From the NCBI RefSeq assembly GCF_003014695.1, contig NZ_PYAS01000013.1, positions 216,731 through 280,730 of the forward strand: a stretch of 64,000 nt of DNA, in the 5' to 3' direction. The notes beneath the pieces were generated by a model, which saw only the letters and a program-made list of their open reading frames with translations, had not been told where the DNA came from and searched no databases. This DNA comes from Dyadobacter jiangsuensis (GTDB lineage: Bacteria; Bacteroidota; Bacteroidia; Cytophagales; Spirosomataceae). Each line of letters begins with the position of its first letter. Position 1 is the first letter of the stretch. Shown in pieces: positions 1 through 8,514 of the stretch. The position numbers and the translations under genes are program-made.

Positions 1-1024
1 TAGCATCGGTGCCACCAGTGTTGGTATTGGTGCTGGCACCCGGGGTTGCATTTGCATCAGCCGGCCGGTTTTCGCCAGGGGCTGCTGCGCCGTCGCGGAT
101 TCTTTTTCTTTTTCTGCGGCGTTTCTTGTCAGCGGCATTATCGCTGGAAGCTACCGGATCTTTCTTTTTATTCGTAGGAAGCTCGATTTTTCCAACTACC
201 CTTAATCCTCTGAGTTGTTCGCCGCGCGCCTCGATCAGCTCAGATTCACCTGCTGGTTGTTCTTCGCTTGTACTGGCTGGTTCGGGAGCTGCCGGTGCCG
301 GTTTTTCAGCAACTGGCGCTGCCTCTTTCGGCTCAACTGGCGCAGGTGTCGGTGCTGGCTTTGCTTCCGCCGGTGCTGCTGGGCGAGGCTCCTCTTTAAC
401 CCGTGCCTCGGCCGCCGGTGCTGCTGGTGCAGCAGGAGTTTCTTTCACAGGAGCTTGTGCCGGAACTTCCTTCACAGGTTCAGGCTGGGCTGCTACCGGC
501 TTAATTTCTTCTTTGTCTACCGGTGCAGGAGCAGGTTTCGGCGCTTCCGCAACTACCTCTTTTGGAGCTTCCGGCTTGGGTTGCTCCTCAGGTGCTGGCT
601 GTTGTACCACCGGTCTTTTTGCATCCAGGTCGATCTTGCCAACTACCTTGATACCAGGAAGTTTATTTTCAAAAGCAGGCTGTGGCTCGGTTGCGGCAGG
701 TTTCTCTTCTACAACTGGCTTTTCCTCGGCTTTCGGTGTATTTCGGAAATAAAGAATTCCCTCAACATCGCTTTTGACTTTGTCTTCCTTCACCTCAATC
801 GGCGCCTCCACAGCAGGAGCAGCCGGTTTTTGTGTCAGGGAAGTTCTCAGTTCATTCGATTTGAAGTCCTTCGCAAGAAACTCGATTTGATCGGCATTAA
901 TTTTGGTATTCGGATTAGTTTCCACCTTATACCCCTTGGCAGACAGATGATCCACGATCGTAGTAATTCCCACGTTCAGGATCCGTGCCACTTGGCTAAG
1001 GCGCATCATTTTATCTTCTGCCAT
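1..1024 (-). CDS. infB: Translation initiation factor IF-2, N-terminal part (cut by window edge)
   Basis: IF-2 delivers initiator tRNA to the 30S subunit and is a GTPase; only its N-terminal ~341 residues are inside the window. The protein begins MAEDKMMRLSQVARILNVG, the usual IF2_N helical domain of Bacteroidota IF-2, followed by a long Pro/Ala/Glu/Lys-rich low-complexity linker and then a basic KKRRRKRKR patch. The GTPase core lies beyond position 1. It is the third gene of a rimP-nusA-infB operon, 70 bp after nusA, the classic order. The identity is supported by the N-terminal domain and by the operon context. Confidence 0.95.
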   Translation of the reverse strand, partial: MAEDKMMRLSQVARILNVGITTIVDHLSAKGYKVETNPNTKINADQIEFLAKDFKSNELRTSLTQKPAAPAVEAPIEVKEDKVKSDVEGILYFRNTPKAEEKPVVEEKPAATEPQPAFENKLPGIKVVGKIDLDAKRPVVQQPAPEEQPKPEAPKEVVAEAPKPAPAPVDKEEIKPVAAQPEPVKEVPAQAPVKETPAAPAAPAAEARVKEEPRPAAPAEAKPAPTPAPVEPKEAAPVAEKPAPAAPEPASTSEEQPAGESELIEARGEQLRGLRVVGKIELPTNKKKDPVASSDNAADKKRRRKRKRIRDGAAAPGENRPADANATPGASTNTNTGGTDA

Positions 1025-1063
1025 ATTAGCAATTTAGTAGAATAAGGTTTTGCATTGATTGCA

Positions 1064-1082
1064 GGGCTGTTTTGCACAGCCC
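1064..1082 (-). other. Hairpin between nusA and infB
   Basis: The inverted repeat GGGCTG / CAGCCC with a 7-nt loop sits in the 70-bp gap between nusA and infB. No T run follows it on either strand, so it is more likely an RNA processing or stability element than a terminator. Confidence 0.4.
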
Positions 1083-1094
1083 CACGGGTTAATA

Positions 1095-2336
1095 TTATTC
1101 AAATTCTTTCCGCAGAATATCGAGCACGTCTTCGACGGTCGCTTCTTCAAGGTCGGTTCTTCTTACCAGTTCTTCCTTGCTCAGCGCTAGTACGCTCTTG
1201 GCAGTATCCAGACCGATTTTGTGCAATTCGTCGATGATCCATTCGTCGATTTCATCCGAGAATTCGGTCAAATCAACGTCTTCGTCATTTTGTTCTTCGA
1301 TATCGCGGAATACGTCGATTTCCATTCCCACCAGTTTGCCGGCCAGCTTGATATTCTGTCCGCCTTTACCGATTGCCAGTGATACCTGGTCTGGTTTGAG
1401 GAAAACCGATACGCGTTTGGCGTCGCGGTCGATTTGCATCGAGCTCACTTTCGCTGGGCTCAATGCGCGGCTGATGAGTAGTTCGAGGTTGTCGGTGTAG
1501 TTGATAACGTCGATGTTTTCGTTACCCAGTTCTCGAACAATGGAATGGATACGTGAGCCTTTCATACCCACACATGCACCCACCGGGTCGATCCTGTCGT
1601 CGTATGATTCTACGGCAACTTTGGCACGTTCCCCTGGTTCACGAACAACTTTTCGTACCGAAATGATTCCATCATAGATCTCCGGAATTTCCACTTCGAA
1701 CAATCTTTCCAGGAATACGGGCGATGTTCTGGATAGGGTGATCTTTGGCGATCCGTTGTTCATTTCCACTTTATGGATCACTGATTTCACGGATTCTCCT
1801 TTGCGGAAACGGTCTTTTGAGATCTGTTCGGTACGTGGCAGCGAAAGCTCATTACCTTCCGAGTCCACGATGATCACCTCATGTCTCAAAGTCTGGTAAA
1901 CCTCGCCGGTAATCATTTCACCCACCTGATCCTTGTATTTTTCATACATGATCTCTTTTTCCATATCCTTGATCTTCTGGATCAGGGTCTGGCGGGCAGT
2001 TTGCACAAGGCGACGACCGAATTCCACCAGTTTTACTTCTTCGGCCACTTCTTCGCCTACTTCAAAGTCGTTCTGGATCTTGCGCGCTTCTGCCAGAGGT
2101 ATTTTGTTATATTCCCAGATATCCTCGGAGTTATCGTCCACGATTTCGCGGGTACGCCACATTTCGAGGTCACCGCTTTCCGGGTTGATGATTACATCAA
2201 AATTATCGTCGGTGCCATATTTCTTACGAATCATAGTACGAAATACCTCTTCCAAAACACTGATCATCGTAGGACGATCGATGTTCTTGGAGCTTGCGAA
2301 CTCCGCGAATGATTCAATTAATATTCCGCTATCCAT
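1095..2336 (-). CDS. nusA: Transcription termination/antitermination factor NusA
   Basis: NusA binds RNA polymerase and nascent RNA and modulates pausing, termination and antitermination. At 413 residues it has the N-terminal RNAP-binding domain (about 1-125, beginning MDSGILIESFAEFASSKNID), an S1 domain (about 130-200, around GEVYQTLRHEVIIVDSEG), and two KH domains with the motifs CVGMKGSRIHSI and LAIGKGGQNIKLA. A short acidic C-terminus follows, without the extra AR repeats of E. coli NusA. It lies 88 bp downstream of rimP and 70 bp upstream of infB on the same strand. Length and domain order are normal for Bacteroidota. Confidence 0.97.
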   Translation of the reverse strand: MDSGILIESFAEFASSKNIDRPTMISVLEEVFRTMIRKKYGTDDNFDVIINPESGDLEMWRTREIVDDNSEDIWEYNKIPLAEARKIQNDFEVGEEVAEEVKLVEFGRRLVQTARQTLIQKIKDMEKEIMYEKYKDQVGEMITGEVYQTLRHEVIIVDSEGNELSLPRTEQISKDRFRKGESVKSVIHKVEMNNGSPKITLSRTSPVFLERLFEVEIPEIYDGIISVRKVVREPGERAKVAVESYDDRIDPVGACVGMKGSRIHSIVRELGNENIDVINYTDNLELLISRALSPAKVSSMQIDRDAKRVSVFLKPDQVSLAIGKGGQNIKLAGKLVGMEIDVFRDIEEQNDEDVDLTEFSDEIDEWIIDELHKIGLDTAKSVLALSKEELVRRTDLEEATVEDVLDILRKEFE

Positions 2337-2424
2337 GGGTATGTTAAAGAATATTTGCTGATACTAAGTTAGACATATTATATAATTGATCACAACCAGA
2401 ATATGCGATTCCGGCGTTGTGAGT

Positions 2425-2907
2425 CTATTTAAACGAGATTTCGATCAACGCTTTGGATATTTCATCCAGGCGTATCGTCCGCACCAGCGACGCCTCGTCG
2501 ACCGGTGTTTTCGGTTTTTTCTTGGGAGCGGGCAGCTGTATGGTAATGCTTTCTTCACCTGCGTCAGTCAGGTTTCCCAGCAGGGCTTCACCGGTTTTCA
2601 AGGTAATCTTAAGGTTCCGGCTCACATTTTTCTTATACTGGCGTGGCAGCACTAGCGGCTGGTCCAGGCCAGGGGAAGAAACTTCCAGCGTGTACGCGTC
2701 TGTGAATATTTCCAGCTCTTCAAGCTGCTTGGCGAGCCTGCGGCTGATGGAGGTGCATTGCTGAATGGTAATGCCCTCGTCGCTGTCGACAAGGATGGTA
2801 ACTTTCTGACTTGCCTTTGAAGGTTTCATAACGATGTCTATCAGAAAACAATCGCCATCTTCCAGAAGAGGGGCCAGCAAAACTTCTAAATGTTCCTTTA
2901 CGGTCAT
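2425..2907 (-). CDS. rimP: Ribosome maturation factor RimP
   Basis: RimP assists maturation of the 30S subunit. The 160-residue protein starts at MTVKEHLEVLLAPL; an in-frame start 15 nt further upstream (MYSLY) is possible but does not fit the family. The signature LVDSDEGITIQQCTSISRRL and the following LEVSSPGLDQPL segment are typical of RimP (DUF150). It heads the rimP-nusA-infB operon. A candidate promoter (2977-3007) and a short G:C hairpin with a T run (2925-2946) lie just upstream. Confidence 0.95.
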   Translation of the reverse strand: MTVKEHLEVLLAPLLEDGDCFLIDIVMKPSKASQKVTILVDSDEGITIQQCTSISRRLAKQLEELEIFTDAYTLEVSSPGLDQPLVLPRQYKKNVSRNLKITLKTGEALLGNLTDAGEESITIQLPAPKKKPKTPVDEASLVRTIRLDEISKALIEISFK

Positions 2908-2924
2908 GTATAAGCTATACAAAT

Positions 2925-2946
2925 AAAAAAGGGGATTTAGACCCCC
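2925..2946 (-). terminator. Short terminator-like hairpin in the leader of rimP-nusA-infB
   Basis: Read on the minus strand, a run of five G, a 7-nt loop and four C are followed by six T, ending about 18 nt before the rimP start. The core stem is only four G:C pairs, extendable by pairs with the U run, so it is a weak intrinsic terminator. It sits between the predicted promoter and rimP, so it could attenuate the operon. Confidence 0.4.
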
Positions 2947-2976
2947 TCAATCAATCGATCAAAATAGAATTGGATG

Positions 2977-3007
2977 CAAATATAAAATTATTTTATCATT
3001 TCTACAA
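2977..3007 (-). promoter_or_regulatory. Predicted promoter of rimP-nusA-infB
   Basis: On the minus strand there is a TTG (3007-3005), a 20-bp spacer and TATATTTG (2984-2977), matching the Bacteroidota -33/-7 consensus (TTG, 19-21 bp, TAnnTTTG). The transcript would start near 2970, about 25 nt before the leader hairpin. Confidence 0.6.
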
Positions 3008-3074
3008 ACATTCGGAGATGTCTTCCAAATCCATTTCCGTAGCCTATTTTTGCAAAAAATGCTATTCTGAATCA

Positions 3075-4160
3075 ATGAAGGGGATCAAGAAGTTACTGTG
3101 GTTTTTGTATCAATGCTTTGCTTGTTATACCCTGCTGATTTACATACTGATACTATGGGTACCGTCCGATGGTTGGGTGGCAGGCTTTATGATGATGTCG
3201 TTTCCGGCAGTGGTACTCGTTCATCTGATTTCGATCCCGGCCTGGTTGGTAGTCGAGAGGAAAAGGGCCATTTTGCCGCTGATCATGTTTGTTGCAGCCG
3301 GCTTATTCCTTTCAAGAACATATCAGTTCGGCGGTTCCGACGATGCACCCGAAGGAAATGAGGGTAAGCGCAAATTCTCTGTGATGAGCTATAATGTGCA
3401 CGTCTTCCAGAAGTTTTCCGAATGGCAAAGTGAAAAGGGTAGAAAGGAAATCAGGGAAATGAAAGCCTGGGTGGGAGATAGCGGGGCCGATGTGCTTTGC
3501 CTGCCCGAGTACTACGACGAAGATGAAACGATTTTCGATATAGGGAACTACCTGGCCAAAAAGGGATACAAGCATACCGCCCATTTTTACCGTCGCAAAT
3601 ACGGAAAGTCTTACTGGGGGCTTGCCATACTTTCCAAATATCCTATTGTGGCGTCTCATGATACGATTTTTGTGGCCCAAAACGGGATGATCCAGGCCGA
3701 CATCAAAGTGGGACAGGATACTGTGCGGGTGATCGGTCTGCATTTGTACTCGATGACGCTTGGCCTGAGTAAACTAGTGCATCAAAAGGAAATGGACGGC
3801 GTAAAGGCAGAAGGACGCATTACACTTCGGAAAATGAAAAATGGCTTCACGCAAAGGGCAGAAGAATTTACTGTTTTGCAGGACTGGGTGGAAAAATCGC
3901 CTTACCCGGTGCTGGTATGCGGGGATTTTAATGAGGTGCCTTACAGCTATATTTATGGCAAGCTGCGGAAATCACTTAAAAACAGCTTTGAAGAGAAAGG
4001 GCATGGGTTTGGCTTCTCTTATAACCACCTGCCTTATTTTATCCGGATTGATCATCAGTTCTATGATGATAGCAAACTATCGGCGCTCGACTTTAGGACA
4101 TTCTCGAAGATCAAATACTCAGATCACTATCCGGTCATGGGTACCTACCGCTTTAAATAG
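3075..4160 (+). CDS. Endonuclease/exonuclease/phosphatase-family membrane protein
   Basis: The 361-residue protein has three hydrophobic segments in its first ~90 residues, then a metal-dependent endonuclease/exonuclease/phosphatase domain. Visible motifs are SYNVHVF, DVLCLPEYY, the strand VIGLHLY, the catalytic-type VCGDFNEVP and the C-terminal SDHYPV. Such proteins are membrane-anchored hydrolases of phosphodiester or phosphomonoester bonds; the substrate cannot be read from sequence. I chose the ATG at 3075 because the 35 residues encoded upstream look non-coding and a TATTTTTG -7 box (3045-3052) lies within them. It ends at a strong bidirectional terminator shared with the convergent DUF4907 gene. 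Confidence 0.85.
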   Translation: MKGIKKLLWFLYQCFACYTLLIYILILWVPSDGWVAGFMMMSFPAVVLVHLISIPAWLVVERKRAILPLIMFVAAGLFLSRTYQFGGSDDAPEGNEGKRKFSVMSYNVHVFQKFSEWQSEKGRKEIREMKAWVGDSGADVLCLPEYYDEDETIFDIGNYLAKKGYKHTAHFYRRKYGKSYWGLAILSKYPIVASHDTIFVAQNGMIQADIKVGQDTVRVIGLHLYSMTLGLSKLVHQKEMDGVKAEGRITLRKMKNGFTQRAEEFTVLQDWVEKSPYPVLVCGDFNEVPYSYIYGKLRKSLKNSFEEKGHGFGFSYNHLPYFIRIDHQFYDDSKLSALDFRTFSKIKYSDHYPVMGTYRFK

Positions 4161-4184
4161 AAACAGGCTCTTCGGAGCCTGTTT
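4161..4184. terminator. Bidirectional terminator with TTCG loop
   Basis: AAACAGGCTC-TTCG-GAGCCTGTTT is a perfect 10-bp stem with a stable UUCG-type tetraloop and A/T flanks on both sides. It lies in the 26-bp gap between two convergent genes and can terminate both. Confidence 0.85.
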
Positions 4185-4186
4185 TA

Positions 4187-4534
4187 CTAATACTTAATGC
4201 CCAGACTATCCAGCTCGTGTATGGAGATCGTCGGCGGGAAAATGCCCCGGTCCAGCTTATGCGTGACCAGCCCGCCGGTTTTGGCAGCATCCTGTTCGGT
4301 TGCAAAACCATTCATGCCGGGCAATCCCGGAATAACCTTCTGCTCGATCACCAAAGTGGTATCCTGGCGGATATTGTATCCCCAGCCATGTTCACCCCTG
4401 ATTGTTTCAACCTTGAAACGGGAAAGGCCTTCGCCGCCCTGATCTACACCTTGTCTTTTGAAGAACAAAAAGTAAATCGCGGCGGCAAAGGCCAGTATAC
4501 CTATAATCAGGATTCTGCTGTTTTTGCGAATCAC
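4187..4534 (-). CDS. DUF4907-family small membrane-anchored protein
   Basis: The protein has 115 residues, with an N-terminal hydrophobic anchor (ILIIGILAFAAAIYFLFF) and a soluble domain with the segment RGEHGWGYNIRQDTTLVIEQ, which I recognise as a DUF4907-type protein of Bacteroidota. Function is unknown. Its start overlaps the stop of the upstream kelch lipoprotein gene by 4 nt (ATGA), so the two are translationally coupled. Families of this type are typically found next to kelch/galactose-oxidase-like proteins, as here. Confidence 0.75.
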   Translation of the reverse strand: MIRKNSRILIIGILAFAAAIYFLFFKRQGVDQGGEGLSRFKVETIRGEHGWGYNIRQDTTLVIEQKVIPGLPGMNGFATEQDAAKTGGLVTHKLDRGIFPPTISIHELDSLGIKY

Positions 4535-5571
4535 AGATCGTCGTCGGTGTTGATTGCCGCGGAAGGATCAAAGCCCCAGAAGTCGTCAGAACCGCCTCCC
4601 TGGCCAGATGGGCTACCTGTTCCAAGATAACCTATTTTGCCTACTACGAATGAGCCTGCAAAACCTCTCTGAGTTGGGAAGGGAGCTCTTTCGATCCAGC
4701 TGTTTGCACCCGGATCGTATTCCCAAACATCGGATCTGCCTTTACCTCCAACCACGTAAGCTTTGCCTTCGATCACGAACGTAGCGCCATAGGCACGCGC
4801 CGGGAATTTGTCTTGGTCGAATCCGTCAGCGAAATCAACGCGGGTCCAGTTACCTGCACCGCCGTTACCTGCCGGATCGAAGCTGTACATATCTTTGTAA
4901 GAAGTTCCCGAATTGCTATCACCAAATCCTACATAAGCCTTGGTACCAATGGTGAATGACATTGCGCCCGTTCTCTTACCTCCTTTGAAGGTAGCCATTT
5001 CAGCCCATTTATCGGTAGTAGGGTTGTATTCGTAGAAGTCCTGGTAGTAGTTGCTGCCGTTGTAGCCAAGGCCTACGTATGCTCTGTCGTTTACTACGAA
5101 TGAAGTGGCAAACTGACGGGGGCCACCTCCGAAGTCCGCGATCGCATCCCATTTGTTGGTAGCAGGATCGTACTCATAGAAATCTTTTTTGTAACCAGCG
5201 TCTACGGTTGTTATATTATCGAAGCCGCCGCCTACATAACCTTTGCCTTTCAATACGAACGCCACTGCGCTGTTGCGGCCAGTTCCGGGGAATGGAGTTA
5301 TCTGTGACCAGGTTTGTCTTTCGGCATTGTAAGCCCAAAAATCTTTCACCCTGGCGACTGTTTCGTTTGTATAACCAGTACCAATGTAACCTACGCTACC
5401 AATCACAAAGCTTACTGCATTGGTCCTGATCGATCCTCCGAAGTTTGGAAGATCCTTTCTGAACCAGTTTCCTTGTTTTTCGGTCTCATCATCCTTGTTA
5501 CAGCTCATCTGAACTAACGCAGTAGAAGCGACTAGAAGGGCTAACGAAGTCTTTTTTAAGGTATTAAACAT
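4531..5571 (-). CDS. Kelch-repeat lipoprotein (galactose oxidase-like beta-propeller)
   Basis: The protein has 346 residues. The N-terminus carries a lipoprotein signal (ALLVASTALVQMSC, lipidated Cys24). The rest consists of about six kelch-like blades, each with a segment such as AYVGLGYNGSNYYQDFYEYN or GYVGGGFDN followed by a Trp-containing strand (KWAEMATF, TWSQITPF). This predicts a cell-surface or periplasmic beta-propeller; no galactose-oxidase copper-site residues can be assigned, so enzymatic activity is doubtful. It forms a two-gene operon with the DUF4907 gene. A TATGTTTG -7 box lies at 5686-5693 on its strand. Confidence 0.85.
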   Translation of the reverse strand: MFNTLKKTSLALLVASTALVQMSCNKDDETEKQGNWFRKDLPNFGGSIRTNAVSFVIGSVGYIGTGYTNETVARVKDFWAYNAERQTWSQITPFPGTGRNSAVAFVLKGKGYVGGGFDNITTVDAGYKKDFYEYDPATNKWDAIADFGGGPRQFATSFVVNDRAYVGLGYNGSNYYQDFYEYNPTTDKWAEMATFKGGKRTGAMSFTIGTKAYVGFGDSNSGTSYKDMYSFDPAGNGGAGNWTRVDFADGFDQDKFPARAYGATFVIEGKAYVVGGKGRSDVWEYDPGANSWIERAPFPTQRGFAGSFVVGKIGYLGTGSPSGQGGGSDDFWGFDPSAAINTDDDL

Positions 5572-6056
5572 GAAATTATAGTTTGACGAATTGTTACAAA
5601 TGAGTAATGAGAATTATTGAATGTTTTCGGTGACTTGCCGTCTTGTAAACTGTGCGGCGAGCCCACCCGTAATCTGAAATTTTTGCAAACATAACATCTT
5701 GATACTGCTAAGTAAAATAATCAGAAATTTTTTGTCCAAAACTTTAATCTGTCAGTTACTTTCAACGCGTATCGGGTTACAATGTTGCGCCGTTATCGCT
5801 GCCGGCCTGTCTGAGGATGCATTCCAACCCCGAAAGGTTTAAAATAGTCATGCATCTTTTACGTTTCTTACCATGTTTGCCACTATTACGGGGCTTGCAG
5901 CGTAACGGTTCAAAAGCCTCTGCTTAACTCTTACGTAGGCATTCCGTTTTTTGTTGCAAACCGCATTTTACTTTCTTATTTGTTCGAAATCGTTGAATCA
6001 TGTTGTATTTAAGAATGCAACTGATATTTTTGCACTTTTTACTGTTCTTGCTCTAA
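5572..6056. other. 485-bp divergent intergenic region
   Basis: The gap lies between the minus-strand kelch gene and the plus-strand DUF4270 gene. I see no gene. It holds a minus-strand TATGTTTG box (5686-5693, about 115 nt before the kelch start) and the well-formed DUF4270 promoter at its right end. The middle is AT-rich without obvious repeats. Confidence 0.5.
6003..6032 (+). promoter_or_regulatory. Predicted promoter of the DUF4270 gene
   Basis: TTG at 6003-6005, a 19-bp spacer and TATTTTTG at 6025-6032 match the Bacteroidota promoter consensus. Transcription would start near 6039, giving a short leader of about 18 nt. Confidence 0.65.
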
Positions 6057-7466
6057 ATGAAATTTCAGTCTTATTCCTTAGGGAAGTCGTCCATAGTTCA
6101 TAAGCTTCTGATCATAATTGGATTTGCGTTTTCACTCACAGCGTGTGAGTGGGGGGATCAGATCGAATCGCTGGACCAGCCTAATCCGGATGATTTTGCG
6201 GTACTAAGTACCGATACTGTCACAATCAAGCTATCAACGATCGGCACGGATTCGCTGATGACCGGTGCTGCACCGAGAATGCTGCTGGGCAATTATAAAG
6301 ACCCCTATTTCGGAAAGGTACGGACCATGAGCTTCTTTCAGCCAACACTGGCAAGTGGGTTGTCGCTGGCGCAGGAAGCAGAATATGACTCGCTGATTCT
6401 GTCTCTAACTTACGATAATTCTTACAACTATGGTGATACGACCAAGCCGATGAACCTGACGGTTCATAAGCTGCTGAAAGATATCGTGGACATTCCAACG
6501 GGTAGTGCATATTGGAACCATAACTCGACTCCTTACGACCCGGCAGCGATAGGCAAGATTACTATCGTGCCAAGGCCTACAACCACCAAGCAATTGAAAA
6601 TCAGACTTTCAGATGCGCTTGGGAAGCAAATTTTTGAAATGGCAAAAAACAACCAGCTGACTTCGAGTGTCGACTGGATCAATCTCGTAAAAGGATTGGT
6701 GGTAGTGCCTGCAACGACAGACAATGGACCGGTTATCGGATTCAAATGGGGTGGCACTGTCGGTGATAGTACATCGGTTCAGCTTCATTATCATACACCG
6801 CTGGTAAGTGAGCACAAAAAAGACTCGACGATATTTAAAGTTACTGCGAATTACAACCAGACATTGGCTGACCATGCGGGTACGCAGCTGGCGAAATTGC
6901 CTAGCAATACAAGGGTTTCGTTGCCGTCGGCGCAATCAGGAAACCAGGCATTTATGCAGGCAGGAACGGGTGTAATGCTGCGCGTTGATCTGCCTTACTT
7001 GCGGCAGTTCAAATACGCCCAATACACGGCCATTAACAAGGCTTATCTGAGAGTAAAACCTTTGAAAGCTTCTGTAACCGATCAGCTTAGGGTTCCCAAG
7101 GTTTTGTATCTGTACCGGTTGGATAAGAATAATCAGTTTTTTACCGATGCTAACGGCGCGCCTTTGGCAGTTACTTTGCTTGGCACGGGAGGTGGTGTGA
7201 GCAGCGCCTATTTTACCGACCTGATCAAAAACGAGCGGTACTACCGCTTCGATATCAGCTCTTTCGCCACGGAAGCAATGGTTTCAGAGACCAATGATAT
7301 CGGTGGTTTTGTACTTCGCAGCAGCCCGTTTGGTTCAAGCGGAACTTTCCGCGAAGCTGGCAGCCAGTACTCGATGAGCGTCGACCGGCTGGTTGTGGGA
7401 GATCAGCAGAATGCAGATAAAGGAGTAGAACTTGAACTTTATTACACGACGGTTAAGCCGAAGTAA
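6057..7466 (+). CDS. DUF4270-family lipoprotein
   Basis: The protein has 469 residues. A lipoprotein signal (IIIGFAFSLTAC, lipidated Cys30) is followed by DUF4270 features: an early TVTIKLSTIGTDSLMTG strand, LLGNYKDPYFGKVRTMSFFQ, and a C-terminal beta-rich segment ending with VGDQQNADKGVELELYYT. DUF4270 proteins are Bacteroidota surface lipoproteins of unknown function. It is a single-gene unit with its own promoter and a terminator at 7491-7517 shared with the convergent bestrophin. Confidence 0.85.
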   Translation: MKFQSYSLGKSSIVHKLLIIIGFAFSLTACEWGDQIESLDQPNPDDFAVLSTDTVTIKLSTIGTDSLMTGAAPRMLLGNYKDPYFGKVRTMSFFQPTLASGLSLAQEAEYDSLILSLTYDNSYNYGDTTKPMNLTVHKLLKDIVDIPTGSAYWNHNSTPYDPAAIGKITIVPRPTTTKQLKIRLSDALGKQIFEMAKNNQLTSSVDWINLVKGLVVVPATTDNGPVIGFKWGGTVGDSTSVQLHYHTPLVSEHKKDSTIFKVTANYNQTLADHAGTQLAKLPSNTRVSLPSAQSGNQAFMQAGTGVMLRVDLPYLRQFKYAQYTAINKAYLRVKPLKASVTDQLRVPKVLYLYRLDKNNQFFTDANGAPLAVTLLGTGGGVSSAYFTDLIKNERYYRFDISSFATEAMVSETNDIGGFVLRSSPFGSSGTFREAGSQYSMSVDRLVVGDQQNADKGVELELYYTTVKPK

Positions 7467-7490
7467 TCATTCAGATCGATATACAGAAAG

Positions 7491-7517
7491 GGGTAAGCCG
7501 CAACGCTTACCCTTTTT
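7491..7517. terminator. Terminator between DUF4270 and bestrophin genes
   Basis: GGGTAAGC / GCTTACCC is a perfect 8-bp stem with a 6-nt loop, followed by TTTTT on the plus strand. AAAG precedes it, so it may act weakly in both directions. Confidence 0.8.
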
Positions 7518-7520
7518 CAT

Positions 7521-8423
7521 TTACATCACAACACCATTTTTTGGCAATATCTTTTCGGGGATCTTCTCCGCGCCGATCAGTTGCAGCAGGTTGATCTCGA
7601 TGTTGCGCGACATCGAGGTCATGGGAATGTCATTAGGCCCGTTTTCGAACGGGTTTTGCATGATGTATGCAATCCACTCCACATAAAAGAACAGGAAGGA
7701 AATCGTGAATGTAATCGGGATGGCGATGCGGCCGATGCTTTCAACAAGGCCCATGGGCAGCACCAGCGTGAAAATGAATATCACCAAATGTACGAAAAAG
7801 GCATACTGGGTAGGGAAAACCGTATTCTTGATCCGCTCGCATTTGCCCATCGCGTCGCAAAGCCTTCGAAGGGTATCGTCGATGTTCTGGTAGAGCAGCG
7901 TCTTGATCTTTCCCGACTCGTGCAGTGAGGCAACTTTAAACTGAATCAGGTTCAGGATGGCGTTTGGAATATTGTCTTGCGCGCTTACATACTCGCGCTC
8001 CTGGGCGGTCAGGTGCAGGTCGGCGTACACGAGCACCTGCGTACGGCGCAGCGAATTGGCCAGCGCGTAGCACCAGGCAATCTGCAAGTGGGCAATGTTG
8101 GAAACCAGCTCGTCTTTTTCTTTGGCCGGTGCTTCTGTAAATGCGACGGCCTGGCGCACGAGCGTCCTGCTGTCGTTGACGATCTCACCCCACGACTTGC
8201 GCGCTTCCCACCAGCGGTCGTAGGCGGAGTTGGTCCTGAAACCAAGTAGCAGCGAGAGCGCCGTGCCCAGGATTGTGGTGATCGAAATAGGGAAGGAGAG
8301 GAAGTGCCAGTTTTGATAACTGAAAAGATAGAATACCAGCGTTGCGTAAGCGGTTACCGCAACGACGCCCACCCAAATGCCTTTGAGCAGGCGCCAGATC
8401 GAAAAGACCTCTTTGACGTACAT
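7521..8423 (-). CDS. Bestrophin family ion channel (RFP-TM/UPF0187)
   Basis: Bestrophin-like proteins form pentameric ion channels in the inner membrane; bacterial members conduct cations or anions. The 300-residue protein starts MYVKEVFSIWRLLKGIW and has the family signatures LLGFRTNSAYDRWWEARKSW and LCYALANS-type helices, plus a C-terminal EWIAYIMQNPFENGPNDIPM that matches the conserved cytosolic region. It has about four hydrophobic segments and is full length. It has no operon partner: a large hairpin separates it from the RND operon upstream. Confidence 0.9.
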   Translation of the reverse strand: MYVKEVFSIWRLLKGIWVGVVAVTAYATLVFYLFSYQNWHFLSFPISITTILGTALSLLLGFRTNSAYDRWWEARKSWGEIVNDSRTLVRQAVAFTEAPAKEKDELVSNIAHLQIAWCYALANSLRRTQVLVYADLHLTAQEREYVSAQDNIPNAILNLIQFKVASLHESGKIKTLLYQNIDDTLRRLCDAMGKCERIKNTVFPTQYAFFVHLVIFIFTLVLPMGLVESIGRIAIPITFTISFLFFYVEWIAYIMQNPFENGPNDIPMTSMSRNIEINLLQLIGAEKIPEKILPKNGVVM

Positions 8424-8455
8424 GTGTGATCATAATAAGTTCTTTGCCAAAATAT

Positions 8456-8495
8456 AAAAAAGCGGATCATAGTAATACCTATGATCCGCTTTTTG
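8456..8495. terminator. Strong bidirectional hairpin terminator
   Basis: AGCGGATCATAG / CTATGATCCGCT is a perfect 12-bp stem with a 6-nt loop, flanked by AAAAA and TTTTT. It ends the RND efflux operon, which is transcribed on the minus strand, and lies just upstream of the bestrophin gene. Confidence 0.85.
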
Positions 8496-8514
8496 AATTA
8501 AAAACAATATCCTG

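Noticed and set aside
9..1045. Two long plus-strand frames (247 and 276 codons) opposite infB
   Set aside because: They are antisense shadows of the low-complexity IF-2 linker; their Ser/Gly- or Arg/Cys-rich products match no protein and lie fully inside infB.
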